Shown here: positions 35,505-47,724 of the stretch, in pieces
Layout: every line of letters begins with the position of its first letter
Position numbering within the stretch: the first letter of the stretch is position 1
Origin: Hepatocystis sp. ex Piliocolobus tephrosceles
Lineage: Eukaryota > Apicomplexa > Aconoidasida > Haemosporida > Plasmodiidae
Direction: 5' to 3'
DNA: 47,724 nucleotides
Assembly (NCBI GenBank): GCA_902459845.2
Contig: CABPSV020000020.1
Coordinates: 1-47,724 of the forward strand
Position numbers and translations under genes: made by a program
Notes under the pieces: model-generated
What the model was told of the DNA's origin: nothing
What the model saw: only the letters and a program-made list of their open reading frames with translations
Database searches by the model: none

Positions 35505-38500
35505 ATGTTGAAAATTACATTATTTTTATTTTTTCTTTTTTTCTATTGTTTTTTATATATTAATTTAGAAAATAATGCTGTGATTGCAACATCGACAGAT
35601 AACGGTGATAATGAGAATGATTCCGAAAATGATGAATTAGAAGTGAAGACAGAAGCTGCGAGTTTGGGTATAATATATGATACTCTAACTGGAGGAAGTG
35701 GATCAGATGATGCTCAGAAAAAAAGTTCCTACACACACGGGGATCTTGTAACTGAGTATGTACACAAATGGAAAGATGGAGACCTAACTCCACCAAGCTT
35801 CGATGATTTTACCTTATTTTTACAAAAATTGTTCGATCATTATAGAATAAAGGTAATTATTACAGAACGTACCAAAAAAGTATTATACTATTCAGGGATA
35901 TTTAGTTCTATTTATATTGATGTATCACAAAAAACAGAGCAGGAGCTAACAGGGTATTTTAGTGAGCATCATAACGAAACAGTTCAGATAGTTAGCGCAA
36001 TATTAAATTACTATATATTTGGTATAAATTGTGATATAACACAACAGAACGCAGTTTCATCATATATTGCAGCTTTTCTTGATTATAGATATCAAATGAT
36101 AATACATCATCTGTATGGTTACGGTTTTCCAGTTAATTTATTTTACCTAGATTTCGATAAGCTTTTTGTTGAAGTAAAACAGCTTATTAGCGATGCTTTA
36201 GCATTCTTTACTCACCAAACGGATTTAAGATTCATATATAATGTCGTCTCAGGAATCGATATATCATTTACAAGTCAGTTAGCTGCTAAAATGTTTTGTT
36301 CTAAGAAACCAAACCACATCTACTGTGTAAATATAGACTTGTGTTGTAAATTTCCAGCTATATACCCAAGACCACATCCATTCCCAAGACCACATCCATT
36401 CCCAAGACCACATCCATTCCCAAGACCACATCCATTCCCAAGACCACATCCACATCCATATCCACATCCACATCCACATCCATTACCACATCCATTACCA
36501 CATCCATTACCACATCCATATCCATATCCAAAACCACATCCATATCCATATCCAAAACCAATTCCAACTCCAATTCCAACTCCAATTCCAACTCCAATTC
36601 CAACTCCAATTCCAACTCCAATTCCAACTCCAATTCCAACTCCAATTCCAGTCCCAAAACCAATTCCAGTCCCAAAACCAATTCCAGTTCCAACTCCAAT
36701 TCCAACACCAATTCCAACACCAATTCCAACACCAATTCCAACTCCAGTCCCTAAACCAATTCCAGTTCCAGTCCCTAAACCAATTCCAGTGCCAACCCCA
36801 ATTCCAGTTCCAACTCCAATTCCAACTCCAGTCCCTAAACCAATTCCAGTTCCAGTCCCTAAACCAATTCCAGTGCCAACCCCAGTTCCAACTCCAGTTC
36901 CAACCCCAGTTCCAACCCCAGTTCCAACCCCAGTTCCAACTCCATTCCCAACTCCATTCCCTAAACCAATTCCAGTACCAACCCCAGTTCCAACTCCATT
37001 CCCAACTCCAACTCCATTCCCAACTCCAACTCCATTCCCAACTCCAACTCCATTCCCAACTCCAACTCCATTCCCAACTCCAACCCCATGCCCAACTCCA
37101 ATTCCATGCCCACCCACAGATGATTGTGAAATAATTGATGGGGGTTATGGTTTTGGTAGTAGTTTTAGTAGTAGTAGTAGCAGTAGTAGCTTTAGTAGTA
37201 GTAGCAGTAGTAGTGGTAATCATGTGGACTGTGAAGATATGGCATCGTTTAAGGGAAATGCTACAAGCATGAGTAAAAAATATTATACAGAAGATTGGAA
37301 ACCACATTATTTAGACGACTACTATGGAAAACCTTACTCTAAGAAATATCATGAAAAAAAAGTAACCTCGCCAATGGGTTCTAGAACAACCTTAATTGTT
37401 AAAAGAAGATCGTTGAAAGCACGAAAGATTAGAAACAAAAGCGACACAATTGATAAAAGAGAACTTAAACGTGTTCATAAAAACTTGTTCATTATGGTAG
37501 GTCAGAATGGTGCTAGCTCCCTTATAAACTTTTTTGATTATAAAGTTGGAGAAATAAGTAAAAATCTAATTAATTTATTTTCGATTGTTAAATATTTTAA
37601 GTACTTTGATTTAATTACTGTAATATTTATAATTGAGCAATTGAATCAATTTATATGTTCTTCTTATTGTGCGAATTTAACTAATTCCGTTGAGTTAGTG
37701 AATAATGACTTGTTATTTTTTTCTTCATTGAATATAAGATTTTCTCAGCATGGTATGGATATAATATATAATAATAAAAGTTACCATTTCGATGTCAAAG
37801 AATTTCAAAACATTTTAAAACATTTAAATTATAACAAACGTACAATACCAACAACATGTGGTTGTAAGTATTATGCATTTACAAGTTTATTTTATGACTT
37901 AGGCAAAAATAGTGATGCAAATAATCTTACTTTTAAAAAACTTTTCAGAAATCATTATCTAAAATCATTTTCTGTTGATACCGTTTTACATTATTTAATA
38001 ATCTTTCAAGAATGTATAGACAACGTAAAATACCATTTCAAACAACTACAAACAGAATCAAAACGTACAGATGATTCACCATTTCATTATAATGATGATG
38101 GTACTGTTACTTATACAAAATCAACAAAATATAAAAAATACTTATCTGGCGGTTCACCATACGTTCATGGTTTGAAATATCAAAAAAAAAACCAAGGTAT
38201 TAATTTTTTTTTCCATGGTGAACTTATTAATTTAAATGATATAAATCATATTTATTATATGATATATGATGATATAGAAACAAAGATAGCATTTATCAAT
38301 TCATACAAAATAAATAATCAGTTTTTCAAAATATATAGTAATTTTGTAGAAGATAAACACGAATCTAAAAAATCAACCAAAGATGCAAGTCATGATGACA
38401 TCAGTCCAGAACATAGTAAAAGCTATTTTACGCATAAACATAGTGTAACCAATTTAAATATAAAATATGATTTTGAAGGACAATCTAACCATATGAGTCC

Positions 38501-39815
38501 TAAAAAGGATCGTAAAAGCGATAAAAAAGATGATAGATCAAAATTCAAAGGTCAGACAAGTAGTGGGCTATCGAAACATAGTGGTAAACATTCAGTAACA
38601 GCAAACATTAACATATATGATTCACATAATCCATATGGAGTACATAAACCATCTAAAGTTCCTGAACCATCTAAAGTTCCTGAACCATCTAAATTTCCTT
38701 ACCCATCTAAAGTTCCTCATTCATCTTTTTTTAGTAACCCATTTGATGAGTATGACTTATTGGGTCCTGCGAGTGAGAACAAATATAGAATATATGCAGC
38801 ACATCTTATTGTATTTTTTAAAAATTTGAACACATGGGACACGGAGACATATTGTTATAACATGTGGTATATAGATAATTTATTAAAATCTAGAGGTTTC
38901 TTTGATTTCTTAATATTTAATGAAAATATAACTGCTAATACCGTTAGTTATAGTTTTAGTAATGACATGGGTACTAAATATACATTAAGTTATGATTATT
39001 TTATGTTTATATTACAAAAAGTAGCATTAATATCGCATATATATTCATTATGCAATAAGTTTATGGTCACACAACTAAAAACAGTTCCTTCAGGTTATGT
39101 AGATAGATTTTTAGATAATCATGATAACATATATACTTATATAAAAAAACACTTATCATTCCTTAATGACCAATATATTAAAAGAACAATACATTCAAAA
39201 GAATTAACAAACATAGGAAATAATAATTTTAGTTCTATTAAAAATGATATAGTTTTAAATGAGGAGTCTTATAATAATATTATATTAGACCAAAAAGATT
39301 TATACGATACTATTCATATATTTACTGAAGAATCAATGGCAGATAAAATGCCAAGTGTTCCATGGTTTACTCCATATGCATTTGCATTATATAATGATGG
39401 TAAAACATGGTATGGTTCTAAACTCTTAAAACTGTTCCAAAACGGGCTTATAAATGAATATTTTACAGATGAAGCAGAAAAGTATATATATGAAAGATAC
39501 GAACATGTTACTAATCTTATTAATGATAATAAAAATAAATTGTTTGAGAGATTATTTAAATATCCTGATGAATTAAAGATATATAAATTAGTTATATATA
39601 ATAATAATCCATACATTCCAAATTTATTACTTACAACAACAGTTAACTTTTTTAATGTTGCTTTCCTACAAAGTTTAATAGAAATCTTATTAGAAATACC
39701 AGCACTTAACCAATACTTTTTATACGATGGACAAATCATAAACTTAAATAAAATGATTCTTTTGAATTCAGACATAAATTATATTTTCTTTGCTTCTGTA
39801 AATAATTATTCATAA
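35505..39815 (+). CDS. MSA180: Merozoite surface antigen MSA180 homologue
   Basis: Single exon, 1436 aa, with an N-terminal signal peptide ([20 protein letters not shown]). A folded-looking region follows to about 285 ([30 protein letters not shown], four Cys near [17 protein letters not shown]). Then comes about 250 residues of Pro-rich repeats (RPHPFP, then PIPTPIP and PVPKPIPV), Ser/Gly repeats, and two large non-repetitive blocks (about 620-930 and 1090-1436) separated by a charged linker with KVPEPS repeats. There is no transmembrane helix or GPI signal at the C-terminus, so it would associate with the surface through partners. The name rests on position between FS and HAP2, the same place as P. 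falciparum PF3D7_1014100 as I recall, plus signal peptide, single exon and length. PfMSA180 is reported on merozoites and to bind CD47. I recognise no enzymatic motif. Confidence 0.75.
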   Translation: MLKITLFLFFLFFYCFLYINLENNAVIATSTDNGDNENDSENDELEVKTEAASLGIIYDTLTGGSGSDDAQKKSSYTHGDLVTEYVHKWKDGDLTPPSFDDFTLFLQKLFDHYRIKVIITERTKKVLYYSGIFSSIYIDVSQKTEQELTGYFSEHHNETVQIVSAILNYYIFGINCDITQQNAVSSYIAAFLDYRYQMIIHHLYGYGFPVNLFYLDFDKLFVEVKQLISDALAFFTHQTDLRFIYNVVSGIDISFTSQLAAKMFCSKKPNHIYCVNIDLCCKFPAIYPRPHPFPRPHPFPRPHPFPRPHPFPRPHPHPYPHPHPHPLPHPLPHPLPHPYPYPKPHPYPYPKPIPTPIPTPIPTPIPTPIPTPIPTPIPTPIPVPKPIPVPKPIPVPTPIPTPIPTPIPTPIPTPVPKPIPVPVPKPIPVPTPIPVPTPIPTPVPKPIPVPVPKPIPVPTPVPTPVPTPVPTPVPTPVPTPFPTPFPKPIPVPTPVPTPFPTPTPFPTPTPFPTPTPFPTPTPFPTPTPCPTPIPCPPTDDCEIIDGGYGFGSSFSSSSSSSSFSSSSSSSGNHVDCEDMASFKGNATSMSKKYYTEDWKPHYLDDYYGKPYSKKYHEKKVTSPMGSRTTLIVKRRSLKARKIRNKSDTIDKRELKRVHKNLFIMVGQNGASSLINFFDYKVGEISKNLINLFSIVKYFKYFDLITVIFIIEQLNQFICSSYCANLTNSVELVNNDLLFFSSLNIRFSQHGMDIIYNNKSYHFDVKEFQNILKHLNYNKRTIPTTCGCKYYAFTSLFYDLGKNSDANNLTFKKLFRNHYLKSFSVDTVLHYLIIFQECIDNVKYHFKQLQTESKRTDDSPFHYNDDGTVTYTKSTKYKKYLSGGSPYVHGLKYQKKNQGINFFFHGELINLNDINHIYYMIYDDIETKIAFINSYKINNQFFKIYSNFVEDKHESKKSTKDASHDDISPEHSKSYFTHKHSVTNLNIKYDFEGQSNHMSPKKDRKSDKKDDRSKFKGQTSSGLSKHSGKHSVTANINIYDSHNPYGVHKPSKVPEPSKVPEPSKFPYPSKVPHSSFFSNPFDEYDLLGPASENKYRIYAAHLIVFFKNLNTWDTETYCYNMWYIDNLLKSRGFFDFLIFNENITANTVSYSFSNDMGTKYTLSYDYFMFILQKVALISHIYSLCNKFMVTQLKTVPSGYVDRFLDNHDNIYTYIKKHLSFLNDQYIKRTIHSKELTNIGNNNFSSIKNDIVLNEESYNNIILDQKDLYDTIHIFTEESMADKMPSVPWFTPYAFALYNDGKTWYGSKLLKLFQNGLINEYFTDEAEKYIYERYEHVTNLINDNKNKLFERLFKYPDELKIYKLVIYNNNPYIPNLLLTTTVNFFNVAFLQSLIEILLEIPALNQYFLYDGQIINLNKMILLNSDINYIFFASVNNYS
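36363..37110 (+). repeat. Pro-rich coding repeat domain of MSA180
   Basis: About 250 residues. Five RPHPFP units, then PHPHPYP and PHPLPHPL, then long PIPTPI and PVPKPIPV arrays built on CCA-ATT-CCA-ACT. Third positions vary (CCA/CCC/CCT), so selection on the protein is plausible. Confidence 0.95.
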
Positions 39816-40552
39816 TCAAAATGCTCATCATATAACATTATGTGTTATTTATGTACTTGTTTATTTATTTATTTACTTTAACACATGCTTAATTACATGT
39901 CTTATTTTTATTATTATGTTTTCGCTTTAAAATTTCATGACACAATACCTAATAAAATAATCATATATATATATATATATATATATATGCATATGTATTC
40001 ACACATGGGTATGCTACACCCAATTTATATGCCATCGTATACATATATATTTTTTATACATCAAACTATTTATTGTCATAAAATGTTCATGTTGCTTTTC
40101 TATTTTGAAAAAAACAAAAATTTATTTAATTTAAATAACACTTGAAACTTATACTATTTTTATTTAACTGAGCACATTCTTTTAAAAATTTCAACTTTAA
40201 AAAATTCAACTTTAAAAATACATGGCAATAACAGTTTTTATTAATTACAACAAAGAAAAGCAACTTTTTTTTTTTTTTTTTTTTTTAATAATTTTTAAAA
40301 AATATAGTCTATTATACTTTTACGAAACAGTAGTTCACTGTAGTTTAGCTAAAAAAATAGAAAATATATAACAAGAAAAAAAAAAAAAAAGAAAAAAAGA
40401 TAGGCATCTTACTGAAACATGTATATGTTATAATTGCATCTAATGTTTCCATTATCATCATTATATTTTTCGCATATTAAATATTTCTAAAACAGTTTGT
40501 ATGCAAGTAGCCCAGTGTCTCAAAAAACCTATATAGATGAAGAACCTGAGTA

Positions 40553-40594
<42 letters not shown>

Positions 40595-41788
40595 CTATTT
40601 GTGTTTATTTGAATGTGGGTATGTACTCATGTCAACATATATGTATAAACTTATTTAATTTTTTACACATCGATACACTAGTAGTAAATCAATGAAGCGC
40701 ATGTTTTAAGCTATTTTTAGTTCAAACTTAATTTTATTATGTTGTTTTATTTTTTTGGTTTTTTTTATTCATACTGTCAAGGAAAAGTCTAATACTGTAT
40801 ATAATGAAATTTTGGATCAGTAGAAAAAAAGAAAAAGCAAAAAAATGAAGGCTAAAAGAAATACTTTACTCGCTTTTTTTTTAAAACAACTGTTTTTCCA
40901 AAATAAAACATGTAACATAATAATAAGTAAAAAAAGGTATCATTTGTGATTATATCTCTTATATAAATGATATGCCTTATGTATTTGTACTTAGATATTT
41001 ACTACTGTTATTCAGAATTCATAAAAAAAAAAAAAAATTAACACATATACATACAAGCATATATACACAATTTCAAGAGCATACGAACACATACGTTCAC
41101 CAAACACAAAGACATATGTATAAATACGAACACATACGTATAAACACGAACACAAACATACAAACACGAACACATACGTATAAACACAAACACATACGTA
41201 TAAACATGAACACATACATATAAACACGAACACATACGTATAAACATGAACACATACGTATAAACACGAACATATATGTACAAATACAAGCATTAGATAA
41301 CTTCAAATGGATTTCGAAAAAAAAAAATTATCTTTATTTTTATTTATTTTTTTTTTTTTTCAACTAAATGTACATAATTGTGTTAAGACAAAATAAAAAA
41401 AAAGTAAAGGAAATTTAAAAATGTATAAGCGCAAAAAAAAAAAAAAAAAAAAAAAAAAAGAGATGGAATATAATTTAACCTTTATCATGTAAAAAATAAT
41501 TAAGTAGGGATAAAGAATTAAGTATAGAAATGAATAATTAATGACAATGTATAGATGCATTTATTTTGTAATTGTCTTATTTATTATATCTGTTACTGAA
41601 AGTGTCATTATTATAATTATTATTTACACTATACAATATATATATATATATATGGACACTATTAGTATGTATTGTTTTTCTACATAATAAACACACTTAA
41701 ATGTAAACATATACAGAAGCAACGAATACCTCGAGTAGACTCAAATTAAATCATAAATTTCTCAAAAATAGAAATGCTATGTAAACAC

Positions 41789-41826
<38 letters not shown>

Positions 41827-41910
41827 TAGACACGTTCTTCTTATAAATTACCTTATTTAGAAAAGATATATATAAACAAATAAAAATGTAAAAGAAAAGA
41901 AAAAAAAAAA
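39816..41910. other. Intergenic region, MSA180 to HAP2
   Basis: About 2.1 kb. It holds the 3' UTR of MSA180 and the promoter of HAP2, a poly(T) tract near 40555-40591, two GAGTAC hexamers (40548-40553 plus strand, 40623-40628 minus strand), an 18-bp minisatellite and (TA)n tracts. I see no coding exon. Confidence 0.6.
41085..41285. repeat. 18-bp minisatellite ACGAACACATACGTATAA
   Basis: About eleven units of AACACGAACACATACGTATA with small changes (ACATACATAT, ACAAACATAC). It is open on both strands because the unit lacks stops; its position in the HAP2 upstream region argues for non-coding. Confidence 0.88.
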
Positions 41911-42243
41911 ATGATGAATAAAACACAAACAATTAGAGTTAAGAATGTAATTAAAGTACTTATTTGTCTTGTTTATTATATAATTTTAACAAATTATAAG
42001 TTTTATAATGATAAAAAAAGTCCTAATTTTATGTTTATTAAGTTTGTACAATCTTATGCTAAAAGAAAAATTTGCACTAATGAGGTAGAAAACTCAACAT
42101 GTCATGAAGTTAATTATGGTGAATTATTAGTATCTAATAATTCGGTTAGTTTGTAATATATACATATATATATGTGTATATAACATATGATGTACTACGA
42201 CTTATTAGTATATGTGTGTGTGTGTGTGTGTGTGTGTTTTTTT

Positions 42244-42275
<32 letters not shown>

Positions 42276-44758
42276 TATAAACTGTTGTTTCATAGCTATT
42301 ATTTTAGTCGTATTTTGATTATAACGTAACCCCAATTATATGTATTTTATTTTATTTTATATTTTTTTTTTTTTTTTTTTGTTTACTTGTGTTTCTTTAG
42401 GTGGTGAGACTAAAAGTTATAAGTTCAAATGAAAAGGGATACTTTGTAACAATACGAAGAGATTATGTAACACTTTCATATATTTTAAAATATATGCAAG
42501 ATATACCTTCTGAATCTAGAGAAATAATGACTTCAGTTAGTAAGAAAGAAGCGTATAATTATACAAAAGAAGATTTTTATGAATTCTGCCGTAAATGTAA
42601 TTTAAATAATGTGCAAGATTTAAAAAGAAAATCTACTTATAGAACAGAAGAAACGTACCACGATGGTAGAGGCTGTATGTGTAGTAAAGTTAAGTCATAT
42701 GGAGGATCAAGAAGATCAAGAGATAAAATGGGATGTAATGTAAGTAACCCTATGCTTTTTCTCAGATTCTGTATTAAATTTGTTATGCCTTTTTATTCAG
42801 TTTACAAATTTGAATATCCACCTATTTTTAATACACGTGTAAATATAACTATACAGGAATATATGTATAATGATATAAATAGTGTTTTAAATAAAAAATA
42901 TGATTTAGTTAAAAAAGAAGCAAAATATGAAATAAATGATAATATACGTGAAATAAGAGATGAATATTTCGATATATGGTTATTTAATAAAAGCGAAACT
43001 CATGGAAAAGCTACTATAGTTAATTTATCTGATTATTATTTTCTTATTCCAACTTCTCCAAGCACAGATTTGTCAGTAAAGTCATCTGATGTAGCTAATA
43101 ATTGTAATTTACCAAGTGATTCAGTAGAATTAAAAGGTTGTGATTATACAAAACAATGTGATGTTATACATCCTTGTTTAAAACATGCACTTATGATATC
43201 CCAACATGAATTTGATTTGAGTGGGCGTACTTGTAATAAATTGGGTGTATCGATACCAACCTGGAGAAAAACAACAGATACTTTTTGCAGTGAAAATTAT
43301 CGAGAATGTGTATTATCAAATTTGACTGATTTTACTATACATCCAAAACAGTTAAAGAGAATCCCTTTCCAGCATAAATATAAGGTACACAATTTATATG
43401 GTTCAGAACCACAAACAAGATTAATAAATTACAGTGATTTACCAAATAATTTAAAAGAAATAATAGACCAAGGAGAGAGTAGAGGTGAGTTAAATGAACA
43501 TAAAAAAGAATTTTATACACCAAAAGAAAGTTCAGTTAGTCATTTTATTGATTACAAATTTAATGGTGATCATATAGTTGCTCTAAATTTTGAAGTATCT
43601 GGTTTGGAGATACATGAAATTAGACCTGTTTCAGATGGTACAATTACTCATGTTAGTGTACCATCCGATTGTGCATCTGACCAAAAAGATTCGGCAAAAT
43701 GCGCTCTTATGGTTCATGCATGGAATAGCAGTCAAACAACTGGAGCTAATTTTTCTTGTAGTATTTTATGTACCGAAGATAACAAAGACACACCAGTTAG
43801 TTATCTTGCCCCTATTAGTCCATTACGTGCATTTATTGAAGCTGATAAAAATTATGTATTTTTATATATAATTCGTTTATTGGTAAGCCAAAAAATAGAA
43901 ACTAAATGTAAAGCAATTTTAAAAAATGCATCAGGACAAGTTACTTCTATTAAAGAATTTATAATGAACCTAAAAGAAACCACAAAAGTTGTAATACAAC
44001 ATAATAAGGATGACATATCACCAGAAGAAGAAAAAAAAATAATAAAGGATACTATTTATGATGGAAACAAAGATAAAAAGAAAGGTAAAAATAAAAAAGA
44101 AGAAAAAGAAGAAGAAGAGGAAGAGGAAGAGGAAGAGGAAGAAGACGAGGAAATAAAAGCAAAAGATGAACAAAACAAAAAAAAAGCTTTAAATAGTGTA
44201 TGTCGATGCAGTTATAATGCGACTTGTTATATATGGAACTTCAGGAATTGCGTAAATTATTATAAAATGAGGGTAAAAATGTATTTATATAATATTATAA
44301 TGATATGTATAGGTATTATTCTTTGTATAATATTAATACCATTGTCTCCTTTAATATTAAACCTCATTTTTTCTATTATCCATATAATTATTAGAGCATA
44401 TTATAACATAGTAAATGCACTAGTAAATTGTAAACTATTTAAAAAAAAAAAAAAAGTGATTCATTTTCATAATGCACCAACATTAAACGAACAAGGCCAT
44501 AATAGTAAAAACAATGATAACTATGCTGACTATATTAAAAAAAAAAAAAGAAAAAAAAAATATATTTCTCAAGGGTCTAAAAGCGCAACTACAGCTTTAC
44601 CTTTACATGAAGCAGGCAGCAAATATGAACGCACGCGAACAAGAAATAAGTCAGGACATCGGTCAAAGCATAATACAAGAAGTGGTACAAAAAAACACGC
44701 AAAAAATGATTATGAAGGTAAGTATAGCGACATTTCATTGAACAGTAATATGGCATAA
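41911..44758 (+). CDS. HAP2: Gamete fusogen HAP2/GCS1
   Basis: Class II-type fusion protein of male gametes, needed for gamete membrane merger (family knowledge). Exon 1 is 41911-42144, ending at donor GTTAGT; exon 2 is 42401-44758 after acceptor TTTCTTTAG. Both are phase 0 and give 863 aa. A second ATG three bases on could equally be the start. Exon 1 encodes a hydrophobic leader (VLICLVYYIILTNY) and the start of the ectodomain. The ectodomain has HAP2-style Cys clusters: CRKCNL and GRGCMCSK, DSVELKGCDYTKQCDVIHPC, and TFCSENYRECVLSNLTDF with the preceding PTWRKTTD, which fits the HAP2-GCS1 core. An unusual acidic Glu tract follows, then CRCSYNATCYIWNFRNC. One strong membrane segment (IIMICIGIILCIILIPLSPL, with further hydrophobic sequence) precedes a Lys/Arg-rich cytoplasmic tail of about 115 aa, as usual for the family. 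Position after MSA180 agrees with P. falciparum. Confidence 0.93.
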
Positions 44759-45219
44759 TCAAACTGTACCTACATACAGACACAAATATATATATATATA
44801 TATATATATGTGCATTTTTTTTTGTTTTTACATTCAGTTATGCAAATTTTCAAACTCTTTAAACATAATTTCATCGTTGTATCATGTTAATTTTATTATT
44901 ATTATTATTATTATTTCTTTAAATTGTCATTTTATTTATTTAATAATTTAATGTGATATAATATCTCCAAATTTATTTTTTATTTTTATTATTTTATTAA
45001 TATATTATTTTTTTTTTTAGTATATGCATAATAACCCATTTTTTTATAATTACGAAATTCTTTTGCCTTTTTTAAACGCCATTTCATAGTATTTATCTTA
45101 AACGAACAGTATACATATACATGTTAAGTTATAAAAGATAATAAAACCTAATAATGTAAAAATTGTTTTTAATGGTAGTAGTGATAGTATTAGCATTAGC
45201 GGTAATAGTAGCTGCAATA

Positions 45220-45268
<49 letters not shown>

Positions 45269-46294
45269 TCTTTGCAATTAAGTGGTTTAAAAATATGCTT
45301 GCATTTTTCAATATTATTAAAAGAATGATCAAATTGTGGTATTCGTTTTATTTTACCACATATATAACTACACTTGTATATACACGTATATCAATAGATC
45401 ATTATATATGAATAGATAAATAGATAGCTAAGTATATAACCAAACAAATAATTAAATAAATAGGAAGAACGTTAAATGCTTACGAATCACATAATGTATA
45501 TGTACGAAGATACCTCCGTTTTTTTATATGAAGACATTTATCATTACAATTTCCTACATTTATATATCCATATATCCATATATATATATTTATTTATTTA
45601 TTTTAATTTTTTAATAAAAACAAAGTAAGAACGTTTACAAAAAGTTTTATTATAATTTTTTTTTCTTTTTTTTTTTGTAAAATGAATTAAAATATGTGTT
45701 AAAGAAAAAAAAAAAAGATTCAATAACTATTAAGTTGCAGTATAAATTTAACAAAATAATGAACGGAAAACATATATGTGAGCCAATAGACAACCATAAA
45801 TAAACTTATTCATATATAAAAAGTGAAGGTTGTATGCTTTATTAGAATTTGTTTTTTAAAAAAATTTAAATCAACAGTTTAATATTTATTTAACTATATC
45901 AAGAAATAATGTACATAAATGCGTATGTGTACATACCTCAATCTTTTTTCTCTCGCTCTCTCTTTATCTCTCCCTATCTATCTATCTGCATATATTCGCT
46001 CACATATGTACTAACGCGTTCTTATTATTAGCTTTATTTTTATATCGTAAACATAAATAATTTTATCATTTTATAAAATATTTTAGTTATTATAATGCTG
46101 TATTTAATAACTATGGACGAATTAAAAAAATACAGACACATTTTTTATTATTTAATTTTTCTTTAATTTGCAAAAAAAGAAGAAAAAAAAAGAGTCTCTT
46201 AGTACATAACCTTTATAGAGTTAAAACTAAAAAATTATTTATTTATTTTTTTTTAATATGTTATGTATTTCCAAATACTTTGTACTTTTATACA

Positions 46295-46375
46295 AGCACA
46301 AAAACACATAAGCATATGAACACATAAACATATGAATACATAAACATATGAATACATAAACATATGAATACACTT
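46295..46375. repeat. 18-bp repeat AACATATGAATACATA
   Basis: About four to five units of TGAATACATAAACATA / TGAACACATAAACATA, non-coding, downstream of HAP2. Confidence 0.8.
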
Positions 46376-47520
46376 TGAATACATTCTTTGTACGAATGTA
46401 AATTATTTTCTTTACAAAATTATAGACGCCGATGTTAACATATTTTATATTATCATGCAAACTAGATTTTTTTATTTTACAATTTTTTTATATCATTTTA
46501 TATAAACATCAGTGTAAATATATATATATGTATATAATAATTAAAATAACATATATATTTTTACAAAATTATAAAAATAAGCACATTTATATGCAACATC
46601 CATCATTATATATGCTCGTACATCATTTATACATTCTTGCATTTTAATATTTTTTTTCTTAATCGTATATATGATTATTACATTTTGCTCCTTTTATTAT
46701 TTTACTCACATTTGTTTGAAAATATTTCAATTACTATGATTGCAAATATAAAATTACATGTTTTATCTTCTTTAATCAGATGTGTTTGTCATAAACATAA
46801 AAACGAGATACATATATATGTCAAAAAAAAAAAAAAATGAGAATAAATTAACACTACAAAAAGACAACATTTTTTCTTGTTTTAATTAATAAATATCCAT
46901 ATTTTTATTTACTTGTAATTTACATAAAACTTACGTAATCATTTTAGGAAATGTTTTTGAAAGTAAAAGGTTGATTTTATAATAAATCAGAATAAAATAA
47001 ATAAGAGATGAAATACGTAACAAAATAAAAGGCAATACCATAGCGAAAAATATAAAAATAGAGACAGACAAACAAACAAAAAGAAAACAGTTAAATAAGA
47101 ATAAATAAATCGAAAAAAAATTAATACATGAAACAAAAACGAGTGGTACAACATATACTTTGATAAATGCGCCTACAATTAACAAACAAAAAAAATAAAA
47201 AAAGGAAAAAGGAAGAAGAAAAAGGGAAAAAGGAAAAAGGCAAAAGAAAAAAATCAAAAGAATGAAAAAAAAAAAAAAAAAAAGGAAAAAGAAAAAAGCC
47301 AAAAGAAAAAAGAAAAAAGCCAAAAAGAAAAAAACACATTTAATCTGAAGCTAGTGTGTATATATTAATTAAAAGTGAAAAACATTGCGCACTTAAATAT
47401 ATTTATTAACTAGTATGTCCTTAAAGTTTTTTTTATAAGTTCCAAAGTATGCAATTCTTGATGAAAGTATGCATTTTAAGAGAATGTAAATGTTTTATAA
47501 GATCTATAACATATATTTTT

Positions 47521-47724
47521 CTTTTTCTATTTCTTTTCTTTTCTTTTATTTTATTTTCTTTTATTTTCTTTTATTTTATTTTATTTTATTTTATTTTCTT
47601 TTATTTTCTTTTATTTTATTTTCTTTTCTTTTATTTTCTTTTATTTATTTATTTTATTTTATTTTATTTTCTTTTATTTTATTTTATTTTATTTTATTTT
47701 ATTTTATTTTATGTTTTTTTATTT
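47521..47724. repeat. TTTTATTTTC pentanucleotide-type array at the right edge
   Basis: TTTTA and TTTTC pentamers in tandem for about 200 bp, running into the window edge; pyrimidine-rich strand, with almost no G. Confidence 0.9.

Larger units (their letters stand above)
44759..47724. other. Right-hand non-coding region
   Basis: About 3 kb with (TA)n, (ATT)n near 44895-44915, poly(T) at 45223-45266, a TCTC/TATC patch near 45945-45988, an 18-bp repeat near 46295-46372, an AAAAAGG-rich purine tract at 47195-47330 and a final TTTTATTTTC array. A purine-rich stretch is open on the minus strand as poly-Phe but has no other coding character. No gene is supported. Confidence 0.6.

Noticed and set aside
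36320..37117. Long minus-strand open frames (Gly-Val/Gly-Ile and Trp-Asn repeats) opposite MSA180
   Set aside because: They are the complement of the CCA-rich coding repeat; composition follows the repeat and there is no start context or independent coding signal.
41012..41306. Open frames on both strands across the 18-bp repeat upstream of HAP2
   Set aside because: Repeat-derived, present in several frames, located in the HAP2 upstream region.
46931..47339. Minus-strand poly-Phe/Leu open frames
   Set aside because: Complement of an A/G-rich simple tract; no domain, no splice or start context.

Overview
The window is nuclear DNA of a malaria parasite (genus Plasmodium). It is extremely AT-rich, carries long poly(A)/poly(T) and (TA)n tracts, has short T-rich introns with GT/AG borders, and encodes proteins full of Asn, Lys and Asp repeats. 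Several Plasmodium genes are recognisable: PI-PLC, eIF2B delta, GDP-L-fucose synthase (FS), the merozoite surface antigen MSA180 and the gamete fusogen HAP2. As I recall, these are neighbours on P. falciparum chromosome 10 (about PF3D7_1013500 to 1014200), so the window looks like the syntenic block of another species. The species cannot be fixed from the sequence. The base composition would fit a very AT-rich lineage such as an avian parasite, or P. malariae.

Layout, left to right. Plus strand: (1) a 5'-incomplete gene with a degenerate RecA/XRCC2-like pattern (170-2008); (2) a small two-exon secreted protein (2061-2545); (3) PI-PLC in four exons (2902-8628); (4) a repeat-rich 3 kb intergenic region; (5) a giant helical protein, possibly FANCI-like, with a homopolymer frameshift and a 10-N gap (11583-18451); (6) a three-exon thioredoxin-fold protein lacking CxxC (19477-20744); (7) a four-exon acidic/His-rich type I membrane protein (21683-24192). 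Minus strand: (8) eIF2B delta, one exon (25618-28737); (9) FS in seven exons (30821-32927). Plus strand again: (10) MSA180, one exon (35505-39815); (11) HAP2 in two exons (41911-44758). About 3 kb of non-coding, repeat-rich DNA follows.

The genes do not form one pathway. Themes are lipid and calcium signalling (PI-PLC), translation control (eIF2B delta), nucleotide-sugar metabolism (FS), secreted or surface proteins (thioredoxin-like, acidic TM protein, MSA180, HAP2) and possibly two DNA-repair factors flanking PI-PLC.

The most notable observations are: an FS gene whose seven exons splice into a full-length protein but whose catalytic Ser and His, Gly-rich motif and RR pair are replaced; the possible FANCI-like and XRCC2-like proteins; a thioredoxin fold without redox cysteines; a recent in-frame 177-bp duplication with only silent differences; and an array of nine TGCATG sites. 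Exon borders were assigned by eye from splice consensus, reading frame and family similarity. No database search was run.
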